Assembly (NCBI RefSeq): GCF_005869225.1
Contig: NZ_SWFP01000007.1
Location: 1-64,000, forward strand
Source: Dyadobacter bucti
GTDB lineage: Bacteria > Bacteroidota > Bacteroidia > Cytophagales > Spirosomataceae
DNA length: 64,000 bases
Reading direction: 5' to 3'
In this document: positions 1 to 9,444 of the stretch, in pieces
How the letters are laid out: every line of letters starts with the position of its first letter
Position numbering within the stretch: position 1 is the first letter of the stretch
The notes under the pieces: model-generated
What the model saw: only the letters and a program-made list of their open reading frames with translations
Told to the model about the DNA's origin: nothing
Database searches by the model: none
Made by a program: the position numbers and the translations under genes

Positions 1-2
1 GG

Positions 3-95
3 ATGGAAGACTACAATCGCTTTCATCCGCATCAAGCACTGGCTGGCTTAGCACCGGCAACGTTTGTCAAGAAACTAGAAATGGATAAAGTCTAA
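3..95 (+). CDS. IS3-family transposase (OrfB), C-terminal end only
   Basis: Only the last 30 codons are in the window. They include the HPHQALAGLAPATF type of ending seen in DDE integrase-core transposases of the IS3 family, where an NxxRPHxALG...P motif lies near the C-terminus. The rest lies left of the window. After the stop, the element probably ends at position 111, because IS3-family elements end in CA and the sequence reads CACTGTCCTCA at 101-111. Whether the element is intact cannot be judged here. Confidence 0.7.
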   Translation: MEDYNRFHPHQALAGLAPATFVKKLEMDKV

Positions 96-111
96 ACGTA
101 CACTGTCCTCA

Positions 112-210
112 TTAGGGTAAGGCTTCACTAACACCATCGTCCGATAAAGGTGGCACCACCTCCGAAATGTATTTGAATGCATCATCAACTTTAGGTACTG
201 TAATATTCAT
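112..210 (-). pseudogene. Short reading frame abutting the IS end, possible truncated gene
   Basis: An ATG at 210 (minus strand) opens a 32-codon frame beginning MNITVPKVDDAFKYISEVV. It stops at 112-114, directly beside the presumed IS3 terminus at 111. It reads like the N-terminus of a real protein cut by the insertion, but no family is recognisable and the stop could be fortuitous. There is no clear ribosome binding site. Confidence 0.25.
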
Positions 211-608
211 AAGCAGAAATGTGATTGGAAGTTAAAGAAGTATAACAACGCGACAGAATAATTTATTCATAATTCTGACCTTAAATTCCATATATGAACA
301 TCAATATAGTTCAAATAAAATTGCTATGCTTTATGGCAGCCAGTTCCAGAGAGGAATGTTTGAGAATTGGTAAATTTAAAGTCTTCAATATTCAAAGATG
401 GCCGTGAGATTTCCATCTAGCAAACGTCTCACTAGAAAATCAGCTCTACCGAACCTGCGGTACTTTCTGTTCAATCTTTTAATTTAACCCGTTTGGGAAT
501 GTTAGGAACTGGCAAACACTGTGTAAGCAGTGCCATGACGGCGAAGAAACAACGAATTGAGAATGTCAACCAGGCTAAGCGGATCAGCGGCGATGGGTGA
601 AAATGATT
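211..608. other. Gene-poor debris, with a possible HNH nuclease remnant at 483-560
   Basis: No intact gene is visible. On the plus strand, 483-560 is open for 25 codons and ends in LCKQCHDGEETTN. The LCKxCHD string is typical of the C-terminal part of HNH endonucleases, where a Cys-x-x-Cys-His follows a tryptophan. The N-terminal part is absent or frameshifted. The stretch is best read as decayed sequence between the IS3 copy and the STAND gene. Confidence 0.3.
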
Positions 609-3600
609 TCACTCACCCAATTCAATAAAATCTCTTCTCATTTCTCGTAACTTATCCTGCTTGGAGTATTCAATCTCGCGCTCCCAGTCTCGAATATAAT
701 CCAAGTAGTCCAGTGAATCAGGCAGTCCTTTGACCAACTCAATAAGCGATTTTAAGAACGTGATACGCGCCTCAATTCTTGGCACTCGGCTACCTGTGTA
801 TACTCCGTTGGTTTCAAGCCAGTATACCTCTAAAAATTTCGGCTCCTTGTTTACTGTTAAAAGCTGTGTCACAAAATGGAGCAATTTGTATCTAAATTGG
901 TAAGTAATTACATTGAATATCAAACGTATATGTTTGCGAGACTTACAATTTTTGGAGATAAATGAGCTTATATAGGCTTCAACGCGATCAGTTAAGTCTT
1001 TGATACTTTTGTCTATTCGGAAAAGAACTCCCGCCTCTCCTTCAAAATTTGAGGTAAACGGAAACTTTTTCATGATTGATTCAATAGCAGAATCCACAAC
1101 GTCTGTATAATCAGGCTCTTCCCAAACGAAACTCAAATCTAGGTCACTGAACCAATAGCTAGCTTTCAATTCCTTCCTTGGTAGCTTATCTAAGAGATTT
1201 ATTATAAAGCGCTTATCAATTGAGGTGATGGCCTGAATCTCTTTTCCACCATGATCGTAGCGTGGATCTTTCTCCCGCTGATAGTAGAATATTTCTTGTA
1301 AGAGATCAGGTCTATCTGTAAAATATTTGACACTTAATTCGCAAATCTGATCTTCAAATACCAGATTCTTTTTCTTCAATCTCACTAGCAGATTCTCAAC
1401 TAAGTATGTCACAATGTTCGGGTTTGACCCTAAGTCTTTATCGGGAATTAATGATGTCGATCTATATACATTTTCGAATCTGTCTAAATTTTCGAAGCTA
1501 TAAAAATATAACCTCTCATCTGTCCTGGATAGAAAATCGAAATAATTGACTAATACTAATTCATTGATGCAGGTTTCGTCAATAGATTGATAGTAAGAAA
1601 GCATCATGAGATGTCTACGAATGTAACTCTGATTATCAATCGACTTAAAGATTTCATTGCAAGGCAGCAGCTTCATTCTTAGTGGATAGGATATTAGTAC
1701 ACCATAATCAATTTCAAATGAAAACTTATCACTCAATATTAAGTGTAATGCTTTATAATATAATTCTGGTTGTTTTTCTGCTAATGAATGAAACAAGTAA
1801 TAGATTGCGGTGCCTACCCAATGGTTATTTCCGTTAAGTGTGTTTGTTGATTCAAATATCTTGTTACAATTGCTGATGATATCTCGAACTGTTTCAAATG
1901 TTGCACCATCCGTTCGTTTTTGAATCGCCTTTCTCAATACCTCGTATCGCTCTGATCCTGGCAAATTTGTATCTCTTATTATTGACTTAAATTCATTTGC
2001 AAATTTGAGTATTTCAGAATTTTCAAAATTGTCAAAAATATCATCTACGGGTTTGTTATGTCTTATGAGAACATCTTTGTAAATAATCGCTATTACACAA
2101 TGAGCATATTCCTCGATTGATAAATTGGAATTTACAAATTCATCTACTAATGATTTTTCGGCCTCTGCAATATTCTCATCAAAATGCTTTAATGTTCGTA
2201 GATATCCATTGAGTGTGTTAAGTACCTTAGCCGGATACTCAGAAAATAGTGAGAATAGCCGTTTAAGGATCAGCACACGGAGCTCGATTAGTTTATCTGT
2301 TTTAACTGGCTTAAAGGTGTAGATAACAAAATGCCCGCCTGATCCTCCTTCGTGTTCGCGATACTCGGCTTCTAAAAAGGACCATGCAGTTGACAGGAAG
2401 ATCCCATCACTTATTTCCTTCTGGCTTTTTCCGAAAACTGTTTTACTCAAAGACTTGAAAAGCGAGAACTGTCTTACGTAATCTCTTTTATAATCATAGC
2501 GTTTGAAAGACGTATGTTCTACTAAGAATTTTAATATCTCCGGTATCCGTGAAGGTTGCTGATGCATCAATTTGATTCCGAGATCGATAGCCTGGGTTGT
2601 GTAGGGAGTGTCTGTCCGCCAGAACTTCATCAAGAGGCTGATGTAAGGAGGTGCTGACACGAAATCATTCACTTCATAGTCATATTCTATTGTGTCAACC
2701 TGAATGGGGTCAGCTGGCAAATGATCTATCCAGCTCTTTACAAAGTATAGTGTATCAATCTCGCGATAAAACCAAAAAATGTCGAAGAATCGGTGCAGAT
2801 CTCCGCTTCTGGACGCTACCAAATGCTGGATTTTTATTACTTCGCTTTCGAGAGAAGGTTTGAGTTCTTCATACCCAAATGTATTTATAAGATCGATTAC
2901 ATTCTTTTCAATTGTGTGTGGAAATTTGTCAATAAATTCGCTTATCCATGTTGAATAATCTAATGAATATGTGCGGCTATCAATGAATGTTTTGTACATC
3001 GAGTAAACAGCCAAAACTTGATCGCTTACTTTTGCAGTCTCTCGATTAAAGATGTCTACCATTTCTGATTTTTCAAGATCTAGCAGATTTTCCCACAGCT
3101 CGTTCCAGTTTAGGCTAAATCTTGTTTGCAGAACTTGTTTTGTTACTTCATCATTTTTGTCGAGTGTTCCGAAGAATGATAAAATTCCTAATGCTTGAAG
3201 CTTTGTTGATTGTTCAAATGCTGATATATCAAGTCTAACGTTCTTAAAATATTGATCGTAAAGTGAGAAAATGTCTTTTAAAATTTCAATATCCATTTTT
3301 CGTAATATAGACGTAATCGCCATTATCGCAATTCTGGTGTTGCCTTTCGAGATCGAGACGATTCGATCTATAACCTGTTCATTGACATAAATGCGTTCGG
3401 GTATTTGCTCGTCTATTATTTTTCTCAGGTCAGATTCATTTTGTGTCGATATGGTTAGCATTTGATGAGGAAGGTTCACCAAGCTTTTTTCCAGTTGATG
3501 GGTAACGTAATCCCGCACCGTCACTATAACTTTTACTGATCCGGTCTGTCTCCCCTTGATGAACTGAACAAGATATTCGAGATTAGGAAGCGCTTTATTT

Positions 3601-4409
3601 GCGTCGTCGAAAATCAATACATATTTATGTTCCGGTAGAAGAAAGTTTTGGAGATCGTCCCAGATGGGAACTGGACTGCTATCGATAACCCTTATTTCAT
3701 AACCTTGCTCTTTTTCCATATGTTCTGCCAAATGAACAGCGAATTTCGACTTTCCTACACCTTGCCCTCCCTTTAAAACTAGTAAGTCACTAAATGACAG
3801 CATTGTAAGCGCTTCTTGAATCTCGGCTTCTCTTCCAACAAATGGATTAGTTAGGGCAGGTTGAATGCCGCGTTCAGAAATAGCCAGAAAATCGGGCAAC
3901 GTATAAAATGTCCCCTGGGTGGTTTTTACACCGGGAATGTACTTATCTGCAAGGCCTGGATAATACAGCAAGCGGAACGGAATTTCTTGAATTGAGTATA
4001 TGACTAGTTCAGCAAGTGAATTTTGTTTTTTGACCAGATTGTTAAGCTCCTGGATTTCATTTGGCTTAATTTCCTGGTTAAAAGCAAGAATCACTTTCGA
4101 AATATGCTCCATTGCAATGCCAGTCTTCTTGACATTGAAACAATGAAGAATGTCTTTTCGCAATTTCTTTTGGAAAGTCGCGCCCGAAGAGAGCTTCTCT
4201 TGTGTAGTCATCTCACAGAACACAAACAGACCGTCACTTTCAACGAAGAAGCTGTCAGGACTTCCTTTGCTTGTTTTATTCTTACCAACAACAGATCCAG
4301 GAGATGAAATGAACTTATACCCTTCCAGGAATAAAAGATGATTCATCATCTTTTGAAATGTCGCTTGATCGATGCCTAATAGGTATTGTTCGATAATAGT
4401 TGTGACCAT
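609..4409 (-). CDS. STAND-family NTPase with N-terminal nuclease-like domain, candidate anti-phage (Avs-like) protein
   Basis: This 1266-aa cytoplasmic protein appears to have three parts. Residues 1-150 resemble a PD-(D/E)xK nuclease: D52 in SPDSFF, E66 in CEMTT and lysines near 81-82, with Thr where the usual catalytic Lys of ExK would be. An NTPase follows, with a PFVGREAEIQ linker (189-198), Walker A GGQGVGKS (214-221), Walker B LIFDD (265-269) and VTVRDY (296-301), as in the nSTAND3 group. The remaining roughly 900 residues are helix-rich, without recognised repeats, and would be the sensor region. Nuclease-STAND-sensor is the layout of Avs proteins, which recognise phage proteins and degrade DNA. 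The match to any named Avs class is inference. The gene stands alone on the minus strand beside the Gabija-like operon and is clearly more AT-rich than the chromosomal genes in the right half of the window. Confidence 0.65.
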   Translation of the reverse strand: MVTTIIEQYLLGIDQATFQKMMNHLLFLEGYKFISSPGSVVGKNKTSKGSPDSFFVESDGLFVFCEMTTQEKLSSGATFQKKLRKDILHCFNVKKTGIAMEHISKVILAFNQEIKPNEIQELNNLVKKQNSLAELVIYSIQEIPFRLLYYPGLADKYIPGVKTTQGTFYTLPDFLAISERGIQPALTNPFVGREAEIQEALTMLSFSDLLVLKGGQGVGKSKFAVHLAEHMEKEQGYEIRVIDSSPVPIWDDLQNFLLPEHKYVLIFDDANKALPNLEYLVQFIKGRQTGSVKVIVTVRDYVTHQLEKSLVNLPHQMLTISTQNESDLRKIIDEQIPERIYVNEQVIDRIVSISKGNTRIAIMAITSILRKMDIEILKDIFSLYDQYFKNVRLDISAFEQSTKLQALGILSFFGTLDKNDEVTKQVLQTRFSLNWNELWENLLDLEKSEMVDIFNRETAKVSDQVLAVYSMYKTFIDSRTYSLDYSTWISEFIDKFPHTIEKNVIDLINTFGYEELKPSLESEVIKIQHLVASRSGDLHRFFDIFWFYREIDTLYFVKSWIDHLPADPIQVDTIEYDYEVNDFVSAPPYISLLMKFWRTDTPYTTQAIDLGIKLMHQQPSRIPEILKFLVEHTSFKRYDYKRDYVRQFSLFKSLSKTVFGKSQKEISDGIFLSTAWSFLEAEYREHEGGSGGHFVIYTFKPVKTDKLIELRVLILKRLFSLFSEYPAKVLNTLNGYLRTLKHFDENIAEAEKSLVDEFVNSNLSIEEYAHCVIAIIYKDVLIRHNKPVDDIFDNFENSEILKFANEFKSIIRDTNLPGSERYEVLRKAIQKRTDGATFETVRDIISNCNKIFESTNTLNGNNHWVGTAIYYLFHSLAEKQPELYYKALHLILSDKFSFEIDYGVLISYPLRMKLLPCNEIFKSIDNQSYIRRHLMMLSYYQSIDETCINELVLVNYFDFLSRTDERLYFYSFENLDRFENVYRSTSLIPDKDLGSNPNIVTYLVENLLVRLKKKNLVFEDQICELSVKYFTDRPDLLQEIFYYQREKDPRYDHGGKEIQAITSIDKRFIINLLDKLPRKELKASYWFSDLDLSFVWEEPDYTDVVDSAIESIMKKFPFTSNFEGEAGVLFRIDKSIKDLTDRVEAYISSFISKNCKSRKHIRLIFNVITYQFRYKLLHFVTQLLTVNKEPKFLEVYWLETNGVYTGSRVPRIEARITFLKSLIELVKGLPDSLDYLDYIRDWEREIEYSKQDKLREMRRDFIELGE

Positions 4410-4906
4410 CCTTGTCCTTCTCAGTTTAATGTCAATATAAAAAAAAGTCTAGCAAATGGTGCGGTGACAAATTGGGGGCTAAAAGGTTGATCAGTTTAAT
4501 GAGAAGATTTAATTGTTCGGTTCCAACAAGTCGTCATCGCGCTTGAAACGGGTGGTTCGATATAAAATCGCTGAAGCATTTCTTAGTTCACTCCACCAAT
4601 GAACTAAATGGCTAGCACGCCTATGCATAAGCCATATTCAAATCCATTCGAAAGCCCAGCGCTGCCCAACACTGACAATCCTTTTCTGAATGACGACGCT
4701 CTAAATCTACTTCAGGTATTTCAAAAATATGTAAAATCACTAATAAATACCTGTTACATTTCCAGGCCAGCTCATTATTAACTTATAATACACTAAAAAC
4801 ATAATATTTTTTGTAAGGAAAATGCTAGTTTTATGGCATAAACCTTCCGCAAACAGGTTGGATATAAAAATCTAATGCTGTTGCTCCATGCCTTAGCAAT
4901 TGCTTT
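4410..4906. other. Divergent intergenic region between the STAND gene and gajA
   Basis: About 500 bases separate two divergently transcribed defence genes, so both promoters should lie here. The stretch just before gajA (about 4770-4820) is very AT-rich. An 11-base string TCAGTTTAATG occurs twice, at about 4419 and 4490. Apart from a possible 57-codon frame at 4608-4781, nothing else is recognised. Confidence 0.5.
4608..4781 (+). CDS. Possible 57-aa small protein, unknown
   Basis: ATG at 4608 opens a 57-codon frame. It is rich in Pro/Asn at the N-terminus, with two NPF strings, followed by a short amphipathic stretch (DDALNLLQVFQKYVKSL). It is co-oriented with gajA and ends 125 bases before it. 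No family is recognised and there is no clear ribosome binding site, so it may be chance. If real, it would be an additional small component of the island. Confidence 0.25.
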   Translation: MASTPMHKPYSNPFESPALPNTDNPFLNDDALNLLQVFQKYVKSLINTCYISRPAHY

Positions 4907-7012
4907 ATGTACATATCTAAAATCATTATTGAGGGATTCAGAAATTTCCCAAACAATACAATTGAGTTTAATGATGGCGTCAATGTAATTATTGGCCATA
5001 ACAATGCAGGAAAAACCAGTCTATTAAAGGCGATAGGTCTTCTCATAGATCACAACATGCCCAAAAGGCTAGAGATCGACGATTTTTCAAAGAATGTTGC
5101 ACTGAGCGAATTACAGGCTGAACCTCCTAAGGTGAGCATAACGCTGGTGATAGATCAGACCACCGGTGAAGATTTAACGGGCGATGACCTGGTTACGGTG
5201 GCCGATTGGTTGACCAAGCTTGACGAGCCTTATAAGGCTGTCTTGACCTATAAGTTCTTCCTTCCCTATGAGAAACACGAGGATTACAAAAACACCCTCG
5301 CTACATGCGCGAATAAAAATGACGCGTGGATTGCCATTAGACATGATTTTTTGAGATTCTACACTAATAAAATCTATGGCGGAGACCCGACCAACAAGTT
5401 AGTTGCTGACAGCAATGCGCTTCAAAAATTTGACTTTCAATTTTTGAATGCTATTAGGGATGTAGAGAGGGATATGTTCACGGGAAAAAACACAATGCTT
5501 CGTGACGTCCTCGATTTTTTTATGGACTATGACATCAAATCTGCCGATGAGAGCGTAAAAAGCAAAAGTGCGAAGCACGCAGAAATTAAGGGCCTAAAGT
5601 CTGAGTTCACAACAAAGGCCGGCGGACTTATTGAGGACCTGCAAAATCGCATGAGAGCAGGCAAACAACATATTTTATCATATGCTACCCAGACAGGAGC
5701 TACGTTCAATAACGCGCTTCCGGACTTCGACGGCGCGATCTCCGACGTAGAACTGTACTCCGCGCTAAAACTTATTATAGGCTATTCCGGACTGGACATC
5801 ACCATACCTGCAACGCACAATGGGCTGGGATACAACAATCTCATTTTTATGTCCCTTTTGCTTGCCAAAATGCAAGTCAACGCCGACGGCAATTATCTAG
5901 GCAGCAATGCAAAAATTTTTCCAGTCCTGGCAATAGAAGAACCAGAAGCTCATCTCCACCCTTCGATGCAGTATAAGTTTCTCAAGTTTCTGAAAGAAAA
6001 CATGAGCGAACGCAAGGTAAGGCAGATATTCGTGACGACTCATTCAACCCAAATTACCTCTGCTGTTTCGTTGGACGAGATTATCTGCCTGCATAACGAA
6101 AATGGCATTATCAGCGCCGGGTATCCGGGCAAGGTGTTCCCAGATACTACTGATGGTAAAGAAGCTAAGGCGTATGTCCAACGTTTCCTCGATGCAACAC
6201 GATCCGATATGCTATTTGCCCAGAAGGTTATGCTAGTCGAAGGGCTAGCAGAGGAGCTGTTGATTCCTACACTAGCAAAGTACTGCAATAAACACCTTGA
6301 GGACCACCATATTGCTGTCGTTCCAGTCGGAGGCAGGTTTTTTGACTATTTTCTCATGCTTTTTGATACTGACAACCCCTATGCTATTCCTAAAAAAGTC
6401 GTTTGTATCAAAGATCGTGATCCGGAACGAAAGCTAAATGATGATTCCTACTTTGTTAGGTGCTACCCGTTCGAATTTGAACAGGATGCCGCGAATTATA
6501 CTTATCAGGATCATTTAACCACGAAAATATCGAAGTACGTTGCTCACCGTAACATCCGGTTCTTTGGGCAAAACCATCCAAAGGGCAAAACATTTGAGTA
6601 TGAACTCAGCTTGTCAAACGCAAACTCGAAAATACTTTTAACCAAGTCAATCACAAATAGAAAAGAGCTCGTGGATCTGATAGATTTTTATGAGAAAGGA
6701 AACCCATTGAGTGATTTTTTGAACCGACTTGGACGGAGCGATTCTAACATCGCGTTAAAGGCGTCAATTAGCGCCAACGTCGATCCCTCTTGGACGGATG
6801 AGGATAAAAAGAAAGCTTTGATAGCTACACGATATCTAAATTCTGTCGGTAAAGGTGAGAATGCACTCGAACTTGCCAACCACCTCGAAGCAAATCTTAA
6901 ATTGCCGACCGTAGCAACTGCTAGTCCTCAGGGAGGCCAGGCTATGCCCACCAGGGAAGCATTCAATGTTCCTTTCTATATACAAGAATCAATCAATTGG
7001 ATATGTCAGTAA
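4907..7012 (+). CDS. gajA: Gabija-like GajA: OLD-family ATPase/TOPRIM endonuclease
   Basis: This 701-aa OLD-family nuclease has an ABC-type ATPase head and a TOPRIM domain. Walker A is GHNNAGKT (30-37), Walker B is LAIEEPEAHLHP (about 341-351), and the D-loop/H-switch region is TTHSTQ. The TOPRIM part starts at about 440 with VEGLAEE (E444, E448) and carries the metal-binding DxD at D503/D505 in KDRDPE. In Gabija, GajA is a DNA-nicking endonuclease held in check by nucleotides and released when phage replication depletes them. The next gene is a UvrD-type helicase overlapping by 16 bases, which is the diagnostic GajA-GajB arrangement. The protein is longer than the founding Bacillus GajA (578 aa). 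The start MYISKIIIEGFRNF matches the usual N-terminus of the family. Confidence 0.78.
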   Translation: MYISKIIIEGFRNFPNNTIEFNDGVNVIIGHNNAGKTSLLKAIGLLIDHNMPKRLEIDDFSKNVALSELQAEPPKVSITLVIDQTTGEDLTGDDLVTVADWLTKLDEPYKAVLTYKFFLPYEKHEDYKNTLATCANKNDAWIAIRHDFLRFYTNKIYGGDPTNKLVADSNALQKFDFQFLNAIRDVERDMFTGKNTMLRDVLDFFMDYDIKSADESVKSKSAKHAEIKGLKSEFTTKAGGLIEDLQNRMRAGKQHILSYATQTGATFNNALPDFDGAISDVELYSALKLIIGYSGLDITIPATHNGLGYNNLIFMSLLLAKMQVNADGNYLGSNAKIFPVLAIEEPEAHLHPSMQYKFLKFLKENMSERKVRQIFVTTHSTQITSAVSLDEIICLHNENGIISAGYPGKVFPDTTDGKEAKAYVQRFLDATRSDMLFAQKVMLVEGLAEELLIPTLAKYCNKHLEDHHIAVVPVGGRFFDYFLMLFDTDNPYAIPKKVVCIKDRDPERKLNDDSYFVRCYPFEFEQDAANYTYQDHLTTKISKYVAHRNIRFFGQNHPKGKTFEYELSLSNANSKILLTKSITNRKELVDLIDFYEKGNPLSDFLNRLGRSDSNIALKASISANVDPSWTDEDKKKALIATRYLNSVGKGENALELANHLEANLKLPTVATASPQGGQAMPTREAFNVPFYIQESINWICQ

Positions 7013-8757
7013 CTACCATTGCGTCAGATGATGCAATTGATATTGAAAAGCCTTTCAGAGTCAAAGCAGGTCCAGGAGCGGGAAAAACCCACTGGTTGGT
7101 AGCTCATTTAAAAAACGTCCTCACAAACTCTAGAAGATTGGGGTCTTATCGAAAAGTTGCCTGTATCACCTATACAAACACGGCAGCGGACACAATAATT
7201 AGCAGGCTTAATGAAGGCGCCGATAGGATCGAAACTTCTACCATACACAGTTTTATATACAATAATATCATCAAGCCTTACATGCATTTCATTGCCAGTC
7301 AATATGACTTCAATGTCAAGTATATGGACGGCCACGACGAACATTTCATTTCCCGTAAGTACATAAAGGAATGGGTCGATGCTCATCCTAACCTTGCGAG
7401 GCTAAGCAATCCATACACTAGAAACCAATTGCTGAAATTGGAAGGCAATTTGAAGGCATTAGGTAATTGGTTGTCGTCCATTGATTACAAATTCGAGGGC
7501 AGGGACCTAGTAATCTCAGCAGATAATTCCAAAGCATATGACATCGCAACAAATACACGCCTGGGAAAAACAGGATGTCTAGATAAGCTGGCACCGGCAT
7601 TGCTCGAGTATAAGAAGATCTTCTGGCGTAAAGGGAGGCTACATCATGAGGATATATTGTTTTTTGGACATAAGCTCATAACTCAATATCCCTTCATTGT
7701 CACCGTCCTGCAAGCAAAATTCCCGTACTTTTTTATCGATGAGTTTCAGGATACAAACCCGGTACAAACGGAAATTATTAAGCTTATTGCGCAGAAAGAG
7801 ACCATCGTAGGGGTTATCGGAGACAGGGCGCAAGCGATCTATAGTTTCCAGGGAACATCCTCTGCGGACTTCGACAGGTTCACTTTAGTCAATCAACAAG
7901 ATTTTCTTATTGAAGACAATAGACGAAGCACCGACAAAATTGTTCAGGTGCTGAACCACCTTAGGCCTGACATTCGGCAAAAGCCTTTGCGAAATGTTCC
8001 AGGTGCAAAACCAGTGCTTTATGTGGGCACCAAAGAACACGCTTTCACTTATGCACAAAGTATTTGTGGGAACGAAGCCCTTATAAGTCTTTCGCGAGAC
8101 AACGTCATGGTCAATGCCATGAAACGACTTTACAATGCCGCTATTCCAAGCGTAAATCTTTTGGACGAGCTTTTTGCTAAGGACAATGCCGATCGGGTGA
8201 AGGTAGTTGTTCGATGCATTAGGGCTGTGGAGCTAGGCGTTGAGGGCAGATATAAAGAAGCAATAAAAGAAATGGAAAAGAACAATAGCGGTATTTCGGA
8301 CAAAGTGCTACGGAGGAAAAAATCCTTCCACCAGTTGTCGTTGCTACTGTCCCGATACTCCTCATATAATAATGAGCCGCTCTATTCTTTTTACGAACTT
8401 GTAAAAACACATGTCAATGCTTCGATCCCTTCACTTATACGTGGAACGATCAAAGACTTTTACATGAACAATACTTTTGCTCAGGTAGGATTATTTGTGG
8501 ACACAAAAAATGACATGTCTCCCTGTAAAACGATCCATAAGGCGAAGGGTGATGAATTTGACAATGTGTTTGTGACCATGCTTGGCAGCTCCGACGTTGG
8601 CTTTCTGATGTCTCCGGATTTGAATGTTGAGGAACAGCGAGTGAGGTATGTCGCTTTGAGCAGGGCAAGAAATAGATTATTTATTAGTGTTCCTTCTCTA
8701 ACGGCCACTCAGGAAGCTACTCTCACGACATTATTTGACATCCAGCGGCCGATTTAG
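6997..8757 (+). CDS. gajB: Gabija-like GajB: UvrD/Rep superfamily 1A helicase
   Basis: The 586-aa protein carries the full set of SF1A motifs: Walker A GPGAGKT (25-31), ITYTNTAA (motif Ia), DEFQDT (248-253), GDRAQAIYSFQG (from 275), the motif IV region EDNRRS, TIHKAKGDEFD (512-522) and VALSRARNR (motif VI). It starts inside the end of gajA (ATG at 6997, or 7003), so the two are translationally coupled. GajB is thought to sense or process DNA ends and activate the GajA nuclease in a GajA-GajB complex. All catalytic motifs look intact, so the system is probably functional. A second ATPase/helicase pair of the same general design lies convergent to it. Confidence 0.78.
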   Translation: MDMSVTTIASDDAIDIEKPFRVKAGPGAGKTHWLVAHLKNVLTNSRRLGSYRKVACITYTNTAADTIISRLNEGADRIETSTIHSFIYNNIIKPYMHFIASQYDFNVKYMDGHDEHFISRKYIKEWVDAHPNLARLSNPYTRNQLLKLEGNLKALGNWLSSIDYKFEGRDLVISADNSKAYDIATNTRLGKTGCLDKLAPALLEYKKIFWRKGRLHHEDILFFGHKLITQYPFIVTVLQAKFPYFFIDEFQDTNPVQTEIIKLIAQKETIVGVIGDRAQAIYSFQGTSSADFDRFTLVNQQDFLIEDNRRSTDKIVQVLNHLRPDIRQKPLRNVPGAKPVLYVGTKEHAFTYAQSICGNEALISLSRDNVMVNAMKRLYNAAIPSVNLLDELFAKDNADRVKVVVRCIRAVELGVEGRYKEAIKEMEKNNSGISDKVLRRKKSFHQLSLLLSRYSSYNNEPLYSFYELVKTHVNASIPSLIRGTIKDFYMNNTFAQVGLFVDTKNDMSPCKTIHKAKGDEFDNVFVTMLGSSDVGFLMSPDLNVEEQRVRYVALSRARNRLFISVPSLTATQEATLTTLFDIQRPI

Positions 8758-8797
8758 AGAGCTTTATCATCAACTGTTAATGTTATTTATTATTCTT

Positions 8798-9355
8798 ATG
8801 CGAATCGGATGTATTGGGTGGGGATCTCTTATCTGGAAGCCCGGCGACCTTCTGGTCGATAAAAATTGGCGCGACGATGGGCCTCAACTACCTATTGAGT
8901 TTCTAAGAACGTCGCAAGATGGCAGACTCACGCTGGTAATTTGCGATTTGTTCCCCGTTATTTCCACCTACTGGTCATTGATGACGACAAGCAATATTCC
9001 GGAAGCAATTGAATCGTTAAGAGACCGAGAAAACTGCCCGACGGCCAAGCCAATTGGTATGCTAAAGAGGCTTGACCTAGTCCCAGAAAATGCCGTTAAA
9101 AAGACGATACATAGTTGGCTTCAGAGCAAGGATATTGATGCCGTTATCTGGACGAATCTCGGGCCCAAGTTTAACGATGAAAGAGGGCGAATCGCAACAG
9201 TAGAAGAAGCATTGGATTATCTGTCTAATCTGTCTCTCAAAGAACAAGAGCTAGCTGAAGAATATGTTCGGAAAGCACCTGGAAAAGTTGCTACCGTATA
9301 TCGCTCTAAGTTTGAAGAGGCGTTCGGCTGGGTACCGATCTATCCTGTACGATAG
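8798..9355 (+). CDS. Conserved hypothetical with gamma-glutamylcyclotransferase-like N-terminus
   Basis: This 185-aa protein lies 40 bases after gajB on the same strand. I chose ATG 8798 because the family-like N-terminus MRIGCIGWGSLIW begins there; an upstream in-frame ATG at 8735 would overlap gajB and add unrelated residues. The GWGSLIW string resembles the substrate-loop YGSL motif of gamma-glutamylcyclotransferase (GGCT/ChaC-like) folds. It is followed by a conserved-looking EFLRTSQDGRLTLV. Such folds act on gamma-glutamyl peptides, and relatives are also toxin-neutralising or amine-processing enzymes. The assignment is by motif only. Its place between two nuclease/helicase systems suggests an accessory role, which is inference. 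Confidence 0.5.
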   Translation: MRIGCIGWGSLIWKPGDLLVDKNWRDDGPQLPIEFLRTSQDGRLTLVICDLFPVISTYWSLMTTSNIPEAIESLRDRENCPTAKPIGMLKRLDLVPENAVKKTIHSWLQSKDIDAVIWTNLGPKFNDERGRIATVEEALDYLSNLSLKEQELAEEYVRKAPGKVATVYRSKFEEAFGWVPIYPVR

Positions 9356-9414
9356 TCGAGCATTCCGCAGCGCCAATCAGGTCTTAAGGTTTACATTATG
9401 GGCTCGTCTCTCTA

Positions 9415-9428
9415 CCAAGGTATCTTGG
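9415..9428. terminator. Weak hairpin between convergent defence operons
   Basis: CCAAG-GTAT-CTTGG forms a five-base-pair stem followed by AGTTTT on the plus strand. It lies midway between the two convergent stop codons (9355 and 9445). It is short, so its function as a bidirectional terminator is uncertain. Confidence 0.3.
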
Positions 9429-9444
9429 AGTTTTCGCTTGCTAT

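Noticed and set aside
8735..8797. Longer start for the GGCT-like gene
   Set aside because: It overlaps gajB and adds a sequence unlike the family-like N-terminus that begins at 8798.
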